In this document: positions 1-4,970 of the stretch, piece by piece
Numbering within the stretch: the stretch's first letter is position 1
How the letters are laid out: each line of letters opens with the position of its first letter
Translations under genes and position numbers: made by a program
Source of the DNA: Chamaesiphon sp.
GTDB lineage: Bacteria > Cyanobacteriota > Cyanobacteriia > Cyanobacteriales > Chamaesiphonaceae
Direction of reading: 5' to 3'
Assembly (NCBI GenBank): GCA_026786125.1
Contig: JAJAYU010000325.1
Location: 1 to 5,918 of the forward strand
DNA: 5,918 bases
Notes under the pieces: model-generated
What the model saw: only the letters and a program-made list of their open reading frames with translations
What the model was told of the DNA's origin: nothing
Database searches by the model: none

Positions 1-593
1 AAGGCGACGACATCTTCAAAGAAGGAGCGTGGTGCAGTTGCGCCTGTGGGATTGCTAGGATAATTAAAGAAGAGAATTTTGGCTTTGCGGGCAACATCTA
101 CGGGGATATCATTGAGATCGATTTCCCAATCATTTTCCGGTTTGAGGATGATGTTATGAATCTGAGCACCCGCGATCGCAGGTCCTCGAAAGTGGACGGG
201 GTATGATGGACTGGGGACTAGTACGGTATCCCCAGGATTGATATAGGCGAGGGCGAGATGTGCCAAGCCTTCCTTAGAACCGAGCAGAGGTAAGGCTTCA
301 CTATTAGGATCGAGGGTGACACCATAACGCCGATAATACCAGTTGGCGATCGAGCCGCGAAAGTTGGCAGTCCCTTCAAATGGGGGATAGCCGTGATTAG
401 ACGCTTCGTCTAGGGCATCTTTAGCTGCCGCAATTACCGGAGCAGGCGCGGCACCATCTGGATTGCCCATGCCCAAGTCAATCAGATCTATCCCTTGACT
501 GCGAGCACTGGCTTTGAGTTCGTCCAGCCGAGCAAATACATATTGGGGCAAGGATTGGAGGCGTTCGGCGGGGCTAATCCAGTCTAAAGTCAT
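1..593 (-). CDS. Class I/II PLP-dependent aminotransferase, C-terminus cut by window edge
   Basis: This is the N-terminal 197 residues of a fold-type I aminotransferase, a cytosolic enzyme moving an amino group between an amino acid and a 2-oxo acid by way of pyridoxal phosphate. Visible family marks are LGMGNPDG (residues 40-47), NHGYPPFEG (67-74), GSKEG at 105-109 (the phosphate-binding turn region), PSPSYP (128-132) and NYPSNPTG (178-184) with the conserved Asn of the PLP pocket. The catalytic Schiff-base lysine would lie beyond the left edge, so activity cannot be judged. The start is the ATG at 591-593, which gives an N-terminus (SPAERLQSLPQYVFARLDEL) typical of the cyanobacterial branch usually annotated as aspartate aminotransferase or LL-diaminopimelate aminotransferase. 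No clear Shine-Dalgarno sequence precedes it. The family call is firm; the substrate (aspartate, alanine or LL-diaminopimelate) is not resolved. It is transcribed divergently from the DUF11 gene. Confidence 0.93.
   Translation of the reverse strand, partial: MTLDWISPAERLQSLPQYVFARLDELKASARSQGIDLIDLGMGNPDGAAPAPVIAAAKDALDEASNHGYPPFEGTANFRGSIANWYYRRYGVTLDPNSEALPLLGSKEGLAHLALAYINPGDTVLVPSPSYPVHFRGPAIAGAQIHNIILKPENDWEIDLNDIPVDVARKAKILFFNYPSNPTGATAPRSFFEDVVA
172..179. repeat. HIP1 octamer GCGATCGC
   Basis: A perfect HIP1 palindrome (GCGATCGC), the highly iterated octamer of many cyanobacterial genomes, sits inside the aminotransferase gene. It is the only complete copy in the window, but the CGATCG core occurs at 14 places (starting at 173, 347, 706, 821, 884, 1217, 1932, 2576, 2639, 3212, 4131, 4514, 5362 and 5380). 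This supports a cyanobacterial source. Confidence 0.9.
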
Positions 594-870
594 TGTCTAT
601 AATTGGTGACGCAGTTCAATTCATTTGTGGGCTAAGCTTCTCTGAAAAGAGCATCGCAGCTTCGCAATATGTCTCTAGAATATCAGGTTCGACCACGATT
701 GCGCCCGATCGGATTGTCAAAAAGAGTCCCTATGAGGTCAGAAACTTACAGCTAACCGAAAATGAAGCTGATTCACTGTCATTTTGTTGCTGAAACTAGT
801 TGGGCAACTTTCTGACTGTTCGATCGTCTCAATCTACATAGCTCACATCATCGCCTTACTACAGATTACC
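594..870. other. Divergent intergenic region between aminotransferase and DUF11 genes
   Basis: This 277-bp stretch separates two divergent genes, so it must carry promoters for both unless they are driven internally. I could not pick a convincing -35/-10 pair on either strand. It contains two small hairpins: CTCT-GAAA-AGAG at 640-651, followed by GCATCGCAGCTTCGC, and AGTTG-GG-CAACT at 798-809. The hairpin-plus-GC-tail layout of the first resembles the left part of the element at 1417-1565 and may be a worn repeat. Open frames here start only with TTG and look random, so I call no gene. Confidence 0.5.
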
Positions 871-1407
871 ATGTCCAAGTTCTCGATCGTCATTCTTGCT
901 GGGATTGGAATGATCTCAACTACGTTGTTCACTCCACAAATTCCAGTCCAGGCTAGGATCTCTAAGCCGAAACTTTGTGTCGATCCGCTGCCTGCATCTA
1001 AGCTAGTCACGCTCACACTCAAGGCGGACAAGCAGGTGATGATGAAGAATAATATCTCTAGTTTTCAAGCGATCTCTGGCAAGGCATCCGTGAAGCATGG
1101 TGATATCATTATGTACACAGTTATTGCTAAAAACAATAGTCGTTGTCCGCTCAAAAATCTGGTGCTAAAACAACCGATTCCCAAGGGCACTGAGTATGTC
1201 AAAGGTTCGGCAATAGCGATCGATGGTGCTGAGTTATTATTTAGTATTGATGGTGGCAAAACATTCTCTGCCAAGCCGACTATCGGCAAACAAGTAGTCC
1301 CTGAGACTGATTATAATTATCTCCGCTGGAAGTTCATTGGCAAAACTCCTGCAAATGCTCAGGTTAAAACGACTTATAAACTGCGAATTGTCCCTGAGAA
1401 TAGTTGA
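871..1407 (+). CDS. Secreted single-domain DUF11 protein
   Basis: This 178-residue protein has an N-terminal signal peptide (MSK, then a hydrophobic stretch at residues 4-20) with a likely signal peptidase I site after VQA (residues 26-28). The mature part is mostly one DUF11-type beta-sandwich domain: VKHGDIIMYTVIAKNNS (74-90), NLVLKQPIPKGTEYVKGS (96-113), FSIDGGKTF (124-132) and YLRWKF (150-155), ending in alternating strands. DUF11 modules are extracytoplasmic and often occur as repeats in large surface proteins. Here there is a single copy with no anchor, so it is probably periplasmic or exported; its partner is unknown. Two mature cysteines (C36, C92) could form a disulfide. I chose the ATG at 871 because it puts the signal peptide at the N-terminus; an in-frame TTG at 784 would bury it behind 29 unrelated residues. 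No clear ribosome binding site is seen. The gene is monocistronic and converges on the CPBP protease gene. Confidence 0.85.
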   Translation: MSKFSIVILAGIGMISTTLFTPQIPVQARISKPKLCVDPLPASKLVTLTLKADKQVMMKNNISSFQAISGKASVKHGDIIMYTVIAKNNSRCPLKNLVLKQPIPKGTEYVKGSAIAIDGAELLFSIDGGKTFSAKPTIGKQVVPETDYNYLRWKFIGKTPANAQVKTTYKLRIVPENS

Positions 1408-1416
1408 ATCGAACGC

Positions 1417-1565
1417 GTTGGGTTGTCTCCTGAAGGAGAGGCTCCGCCAACATTCTTCTACTTGGTGCGCTGTCTTGAAAAGGTGCTCCACTTGGGGAAA
1501 CCCCAAGACCGCACTTTTCGCTAATCCGTCGGGAAACTAGGGCGTACGCGCATCCGCAACCCAAC
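1417..1565. repeat. MITE-like palindromic intergenic element with 9-bp terminal inverted repeats
   Basis: A 149-bp block is bounded by perfect inverted copies GTTGGGTTG (1417-1425) and CAACCCAAC (1557-1565). Inside are TCTCCT-GA-AGGAGA (1426-1439) followed by GGCTCCGCCAAC, a strong hairpin (1478-1518), an alternative pairing of GTGCG..GTCTTG (1465-1477, 2-nt bulge) with CAAGACCGCAC (1504-1514), and the palindrome GCGTACGC (1542-1549). The TCTCC..GGAGA-GGCTCCGCCAAC module is of a kind scattered through intergenic regions of filamentous cyanobacteria. No coding frame or clear target-site duplication is visible, so it is either a non-autonomous element or a folded repeat family. It fills most of the gap between two convergent genes. 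Confidence 0.6.
1478..1518. terminator. Bidirectional terminator-like hairpin between convergent genes
   Basis: AAAAGGTGC (1478-1486) pairs with GCACTTTT (1511-1518) with one bulged G. After a short internal loop, CTTGGGG (1491-1497) pairs perfectly with CCCCAAG (1501-1507) around an AAA loop. The stem totals about 15 pairs and ends in AAAA on one side and TTTT on the other, so it reads as a terminator-like structure in both directions. It lies between the stops of the DUF11 gene and the CPBP gene. The U tract is only four bases, part of the stem, and interrupted by CG, so terminator function is an inference. Confidence 0.42.
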
Positions 1566-1610
1566 CTACAGATCCGCGCACTAAATATCCATCTTAATAA
1601 CTTAGCTATT

Positions 1611-1624
1611 AATTATCAATTATC
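1611..1624. repeat. Two tandem AATTATC heptamers
   Basis: AATTATC is repeated exactly at 1611-1617 and 1618-1624 and then degrades into AACTAATTA, which runs over the stop codon of the CPBP gene. It resembles the AT-rich heptamer repeats found between cyanobacterial genes, but with only two full copies it could be chance. Confidence 0.45.
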
Positions 1625-1626
1625 AA

Positions 1627-3225
1627 CTAATTACCGCTACCTAAAATATACAAACTAATTAAAGTAGTGCTATTCCATAGACTATGCAAGAGCATCGGTG
1701 CTAGGAGGTTTTTGGTACGGGCATAGACGATGCCCAGGATGATTCCGAGGGTTGTTAGAGGAATGATTTCGGACAGACTTAGGTGAGCAACGCCAAATAG
1801 TAAACCACTTAAACAAATCGCTACCCACACAGGTACATAGCGAGTCAATGAAGGTAGGAGAAATCCTCTAAATAGGAATTCCTCAAACAGTGGTGCTGCA
1901 ACTGCCGCCGTGAGGAAAAATAGCAGTAGTGCGATCGAATCTTTGCCTTCAAGCACGATTTGGAGCAATGGATTACTACCGCCTTGTCCTTGCCAAATTT
2001 TCTCATTGAGGATCGAAACAACAATTACAATTGGTGTGGCAATTAAATAACCCCCAATCCCCCACAGTAACCAATTGGATTTCCAGTTAAATTTAAACCA
2101 ATCTAGTGGTAGAGGTAAGTAAGATTTAATTGATAGATATAGTACGCCAATTGTCAAGCTAGACATCAAGGCATAACTAGCAAATACATAAATTCCCTGT
2201 CCACGCATTGTCAAGGAGCCAGGACTGACGAAAGCACTAAATACGAATGGGAGTAAAAACTGACCAACGAAAAAGAAGCCTAACATAAATACTTGCCACA
2301 CAATTTCCCAATCCCACGGCGATTTCCACTGTGTATTGATATTTGCGAACAGGACATCTGAGATTGATTGATTTGCTTGACGTTGAATCAACAGAATAAT
2401 AAATCTAACTATAAAGAAGACAATTAAGCCCACACCACTGAGTCCGATCAATATTCTGGGGACTGTATTTAGTCCTAGTTTGATTAAGGCATTCTGTGCT
2501 TTGATTTGTTCCCCTTGCAGGAGACTGGCTAATGCAGTTTTGTCGCCTAAGTCTGTATATAATTGAGCTTGGACTCGATCGCGAAACCAACCATCAAAGT
2601 TAGTGTTAATTTCTGCGGCAATTTGGGGTGCGGTATTGCGATCGATCTCTGATGGTTGTTTCCAGATCTCGATTAATGATGCGGCAATATGCTTTGACGT
2701 AGATTGTCCAGAGATAGCTCCAACCTTTTGCCAAGTTTTAATTGCTTGTTCTGGTTGTTTACTTGCTGCTTGCAAAATCCCAATTCGCAAATCTATTTTG
2801 TCGATTTCAAGCTGGGCAGAGGATATTGTTTTGTCAATTAATTTGGTTTGGATGGCGGCAGATTGTTGATCTCGATCAGTCGATCCGGTTGCTAGATCTG
2901 ATAAACTAAGTTTAAGCTTATCAATTGCCTGAACATCGCTTGCTCGTGCAGATTCATATTGTTGACTGGCTGCTTTGAGAAAATCTGTACCGATAATTGC
3001 TGTCTGTAAAGCACCCAAACCTTCCAACTCTGCCGTAGGTTTCCACTCAGACGCTACTAGCACAAGATTGGTTTGGTACAGCTCGAATTTGCCCTGAATC
3101 TGTGGTCGATTGATCGTGCCGATTAATGAGAAGATCAGTTTGTACAAGACAAATACAGTCAGTATTCCCAGTACAATCCGGCGGAGTAATTGAAAGGAAT
3201 CGAGGTTCTGGCGATCGAGACTCAT
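1627..3225 (-). CDS. CPBP-family intramembrane glutamic endopeptidase with large N-terminal extracytoplasmic domain
   Basis: This 532-residue membrane protein carries the CPBP (CAAX protease/bacteriocin-processing, formerly Abi) domain at its C-terminus. All three active-site motifs are present: EEFLFR (E448, E449, R453), FGVAH (F477, H481) and HSLWN (H514, N518), so catalysis should be intact. Family members cleave substrates within the membrane using a glutamate/histidine site. Many stand-alone CPBP proteins have about 200-300 residues; this one adds a membrane helix (about 14-37) and a roughly 210-residue soluble, mostly helical region (about 40-252), including a TPR-like stretch (LRIGILQAASKQPEQAIKTW, 146-165). 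Further helices lie near 255-281, 308-332, 343-367, 386-407 and 428-446 before the core. The same layout is familiar in cyanobacterial homologues. The start is the ATG at 3223-3225. The substrate is unknown; maturation of a small membrane or secreted peptide is a reasonable guess. A divergent 59-residue membrane miniprotein starts 39 bp upstream. Confidence 0.9.
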   Translation of the reverse strand: MSLDRQNLDSFQLLRRIVLGILTVFVLYKLIFSLIGTINRPQIQGKFELYQTNLVLVASEWKPTAELEGLGALQTAIIGTDFLKAASQQYESARASDVQAIDKLKLSLSDLATGSTDRDQQSAAIQTKLIDKTISSAQLEIDKIDLRIGILQAASKQPEQAIKTWQKVGAISGQSTSKHIAASLIEIWKQPSEIDRNTAPQIAAEINTNFDGWFRDRVQAQLYTDLGDKTALASLLQGEQIKAQNALIKLGLNTVPRILIGLSGVGLIVFFIVRFIILLIQRQANQSISDVLFANINTQWKSPWDWEIVWQVFMLGFFFVGQFLLPFVFSAFVSPGSLTMRGQGIYVFASYALMSSLTIGVLYLSIKSYLPLPLDWFKFNWKSNWLLWGIGGYLIATPIVIVVSILNEKIWQGQGGSNPLLQIVLEGKDSIALLLFFLTAAVAAPLFEEFLFRGFLLPSLTRYVPVWVAICLSGLLFGVAHLSLSEIIPLTTLGIILGIVYARTKNLLAPMLLHSLWNSTTLISLYILGSGN

Positions 3226-3264
3226 TAATATGCCAACTAAAATTTACAGATTAGTCACTATTAT

Positions 3265-3444
3265 ATGCCTTTAACTCAGAAGTTTTCCTATCTTTTTAGC
3301 ATTAGTCTCGGTCTGAGTATTTTAGTCTACTTACTCAGAGGTTTTGGGATTGTTACTTTCTTTCCAGGTGGTATATTACTAGGATTAATCTTTCTAGCAA
3401 TTTCAACTTTCTTTATCTACAGCATTCTCATCACCAAACGCTAG
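3265..3444 (+). CDS. 59-residue two-helix membrane miniprotein
   Basis: A short frame runs from the ATG at 3265-3267 to the TAG at 3442-3444 and encodes MPLTQKFSYL through SILITKR. It has a polar start, a hydrophobic segment (residues 8-24), a turn with YLLRGFGIVTFFPGG (22-36), a second hydrophobic segment (37-56) and a basic end (TKR). The pattern is a two-helix hairpin, likely with both ends in the cytoplasm. From memory, small cyanobacterial hypothetical proteins with a similar MPLTQKF start and LLRGFG..TFxPGG turn exist, which supports a real gene; no function is known to me. The gene is divergent from the CPBP protease, 39 bp away, so the two may share a promoter region. No Shine-Dalgarno sequence is evident, as for several genes here. 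The main doubt is its small size. Confidence 0.72.
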   Translation: MPLTQKFSYLFSISLGLSILVYLLRGFGIVTFFPGGILLGLIFLAISTFFIYSILITKR

Positions 3445-3446
3445 TA

Positions 3447-3524
3447 CTTAGACTTTATGTTTGACATTAACCTCTAGGGGCGAAGCTTCGACTTTGAGAG
3501 AAGTATGTCCGCCCAGAGTCTAAG
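3447..3524. repeat. 78-bp folded element bounded by 10-bp inverted repeats
   Basis: CTTAGACTTT (3447-3456) pairs with AGAGTCTAAG (3515-3524) with one G-U wobble. Nested inside are GGGCG (3478-3482) with CGCCC (3510-3514), ACTT (3491-3494) with AAGT (3501-3504), and the self-complementary CGAAGCTTCG (3481-3490). It starts three bases after the stop of the miniprotein gene and lies between convergent genes. It could act in transcript ending or be a remnant of a palindromic repeat. No T run follows either arm, so I do not call it an intrinsic terminator. Confidence 0.5.
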
Positions 3525-3529
3525 CTGTG

Positions 3530-3570
3530 TTCACCATTAACCATTAACCATTCACCATTCACCATCCACC
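3530..3570. repeat. Heptameric short tandem repeat, consensus TTMACCA
   Basis: Five consecutive 7-bp units are visible: TTCACCA (3530), TTAACCA (3537), TTAACCA (3544), TTCACCA (3551) and TTCACCA (3558), followed by a degraded TCCACC (3565-3570). Units differ only at the third base. This matches the short tandemly repeated repetitive (STRR) class known from cyanobacterial intergenic DNA. It ends five bases before the stop codon of the small secreted protein gene. Confidence 0.85.
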
Positions 3571-3575
3571 GCTCA

Positions 3576-3890
3576 TTACTTACTTGGAGCAACAACTGGA
3601 GTCACGATTGTTTTCTTGTTACGTTCTTGCAATGCTTGCATTTGAAGTGCTCGAAAATCTTCGGTTGCCGATTTGATTTGCTCCCGCTGCTCACTACTAG
3701 CGTTAGGATTAATCTTGCCATTTAGCTGGACTTGATTGAGCAAGTTTAGTAACCCACCTGTATCGCCTGTCGCTGCTCTTTTGAACACATCGCCACCATC
3801 ACTATTTGCAAATAGAGCTGAGACAATTGTAGGAATTAAAACTAGTGATAAACTGAGTAAAAGCCAGGATGATTTAATAAATATTTTCAT
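3576..3890 (-). CDS. Small secreted protein of unknown function
   Basis: I do not recognise this 104-residue protein. It starts with a clear signal peptide: MKIFIK, a hydrophobic core (residues 9-23) and possible cleavage after VSA (23-25) or ALFA (25-28). There is no lipobox cysteine, and the protein has no cysteine at all. The mature part has a glycine-rich stretch (ANSDGGDVFKRAATGDTGGLLNLL, 28-51) and an amphipathic, charged helix (about 67-93, SEQREQIKSATEDFRALQMQALQERNKK), ending in a proline- and valine-rich tail. It is expected in the periplasm or outside the cell. It lies 73 bp downstream of the ABC permease on the same strand with no obvious terminator between, so it may be the third gene of that operon or have its own promoter. 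The ATG at 3888-3890 follows directly on an A run; with the A of the ATG this is eight A in the transcript. Confidence 0.75.
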   Translation of the reverse strand: MKIFIKSSWLLLSLSLVLIPTIVSALFANSDGGDVFKRAATGDTGGLLNLLNQVQLNGKINPNASSEQREQIKSATEDFRALQMQALQERNKKTIVTPVVAPSK

Positions 3891-3963
3891 TTTTTTTGAT
3901 AAATAAAGAGTCTGTGAATCCTTATAGATTAAGATGTCTAAATTGATCGAATAGTTCCTCAGA

Positions 3964-4857
3964 TTAGGCTAAACGCCGCTTGAGTAGGGGTTGAATCGCT
4001 GTGAGGGTGAGTAGAGCAAACCCAACTAAAATCGACAGGGACGTGCCAAAGGAGACATCGCCCCAGCTTGCCTGAAGTACGATACTGCTCAGATTCCACT
4101 CAGGATGAGTATACAAGTAACGGATTGGTTCGATCGCATAAGTCAGCGGATTGAGACAGGCGACTATTTGCAACCATTGGGGCATGAATGCCAATGGTGC
4201 TAAGGCGGTACTTGCAAACAACAATGGCAAGTTAACGACAAAAATCACTGCAATCAGCTCGATGTGTCCAGGCAGCGCGAAAGTCAAACCCAAACTCAAA
4301 GCTGTCACTCCGAGTACTAACAATAAAATAATCAGTGCAATAATCCCTAAACCTGCAATACTGGGCAAGCCTGCACCCATCAGCGCGTTTACGCCAATAA
4401 TTGCGGCTGTCTGTACAAAACTGAGTGCCACAATATAAATTGCCGAAGCTGCGACAATAGAATAACGAGAAGCTAGGGGCGCAACTAGTAACCGATTGAG
4501 AAAGCCAAACTCTCGATCGAACATCACAGGTAAGCCAGCATTTAATGCTCCCACAAAAGCGGTAAAAACAATCAATCCCGCACCCAAAAATTGGCCGTAA
4601 CTCAAGTCATTGCCCATCATACCCTGTGGCGCGTTTTGAAATAAGGCACCAAACAGCAGCAACCACATCAACGGCTGGACAATCCCTGCAACCAGCGTCG
4701 AGGGACGACGTTGCAGTTGGATAAATAGCCGTTTAGTCAGGGCTAAGGTTTCCTGGATAAAGTCAGCGAACCCATTTGATGATAGTGGTTCGCGCGATCT
4801 ATAGATGTCTTTGGCTTGGACATTTACAGGTTCAGATGTGTTGATAGTGCCGCTCAT
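3964..4857 (-). CDS. ABC-2 type transporter permease, DrrB-like
   Basis: This 297-residue inner-membrane protein is the channel subunit of an ABC-2 exporter. After a polar cytoplasmic N-terminus (1-50) with the family's amphipathic entry helix (ETLALTKRLFIQLQRRP, 36-52), six hydrophobic segments lie at about 55-75, 90-112, 135-160, 168-193, 198-225 and 272-292. Typical marks are FDREFGFLNRLLVAPL (113-128) between helices 2 and 3, and NPLTYAIEPIRYL (236-248) before the last extracytoplasmic loop. The frame stays open upstream to a TTG at 4948-4950, adding 31 residues, but part of that extension (SPSPSPPVSQSPSP) is translated from the G-rich tandem repeat at 4876-4916 and looks non-native. I therefore take the ATG at 4855-4857. 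It lies 113 bp downstream of the ATPase gene on the same strand and should form one transporter with it. The substrate is unknown; family members move drugs, lipids or polysaccharides outward. Confidence 0.9.
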   Translation of the reverse strand: MSGTINTSEPVNVQAKDIYRSREPLSSNGFADFIQETLALTKRLFIQLQRRPSTLVAGIVQPLMWLLLFGALFQNAPQGMMGNDLSYGQFLGAGLIVFTAFVGALNAGLPVMFDREFGFLNRLLVAPLASRYSIVAASAIYIVALSFVQTAAIIGVNALMGAGLPSIAGLGIIALIILLLVLGVTALSLGLTFALPGHIELIAVIFVVNLPLLFASTALAPLAFMPQWLQIVACLNPLTYAIEPIRYLYTHPEWNLSSIVLQASWGDVSFGTSLSILVGFALLTLTAIQPLLKRRLA

Positions 4858-4875
4858 GATCTGGTTGTGGGAGTT

Positions 4876-4916
4876 GGGACTGGGGGACTGGGAGACGGGG
4901 GGACTGGGAGACGGGG
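4876..4916. repeat. G-rich tandem repeat between the ATPase and permease genes
   Basis: Two exact adjacent copies of GGACTGGGAGACGGGG occupy 4885-4900 and 4901-4916, preceded by a partial unit GGGACTGGG (4876-4884). The units can also be read as alternating octamers GGGACTGG and GAGACGGG. The plus strand has many G runs of three or more and could form a G-quadruplex; the operon transcript carries the C-rich complement. Similar GGGACTGGGAGA repeats are scattered through cyanobacterial intergenic DNA. It lies in the 113-bp ATPase-permease gap and is in frame with an unlikely upstream extension of the permease. Confidence 0.8.
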
Positions 4917-4970
4917 ATGCGAGTTCTGTTTCTGTTGATAGTATACCCAAGCAGCAAATTACTTCACTAA

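Noticed and set aside
593..793. Open frame on the plus strand with a TTG start (66 residues)
   Set aside because: Its start overlaps the start codon of the aminotransferase on the other strand, its composition looks random, and no domain or signal is visible.
784..870. Upstream TTG extension of the DUF11 gene
   Set aside because: It would place 29 residues before a clear signal peptide that begins at the ATG at 871.
1237..1564. Several open frames across the end of the DUF11 gene and the palindromic element
   Set aside because: They are shadows of the DUF11 gene or arise from GC-rich palindromes; none starts in a plausible context.
2603..2869. 88-residue plus-strand frame
   Set aside because: It is antisense to the CPBP protein's N-terminal domain, which has the coherent coding signal.
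3530..3570. CRISPR-like repeat array
   Set aside because: The units are directly adjacent 7-mers with no spacers, so this is a short tandem repeat, not a CRISPR array.
3898..3960. Promoter for the small secreted protein (TATAAG-like box on the minus strand)
   Set aside because: No -35 box at suitable spacing was found, so the call would be guesswork.
4858..4950. N-terminal extension of the permease from a TTG
   Set aside because: It is partly the translation of a tandem repeat (Ser/Pro rich) and is unlike known ABC-2 permease N-termini.
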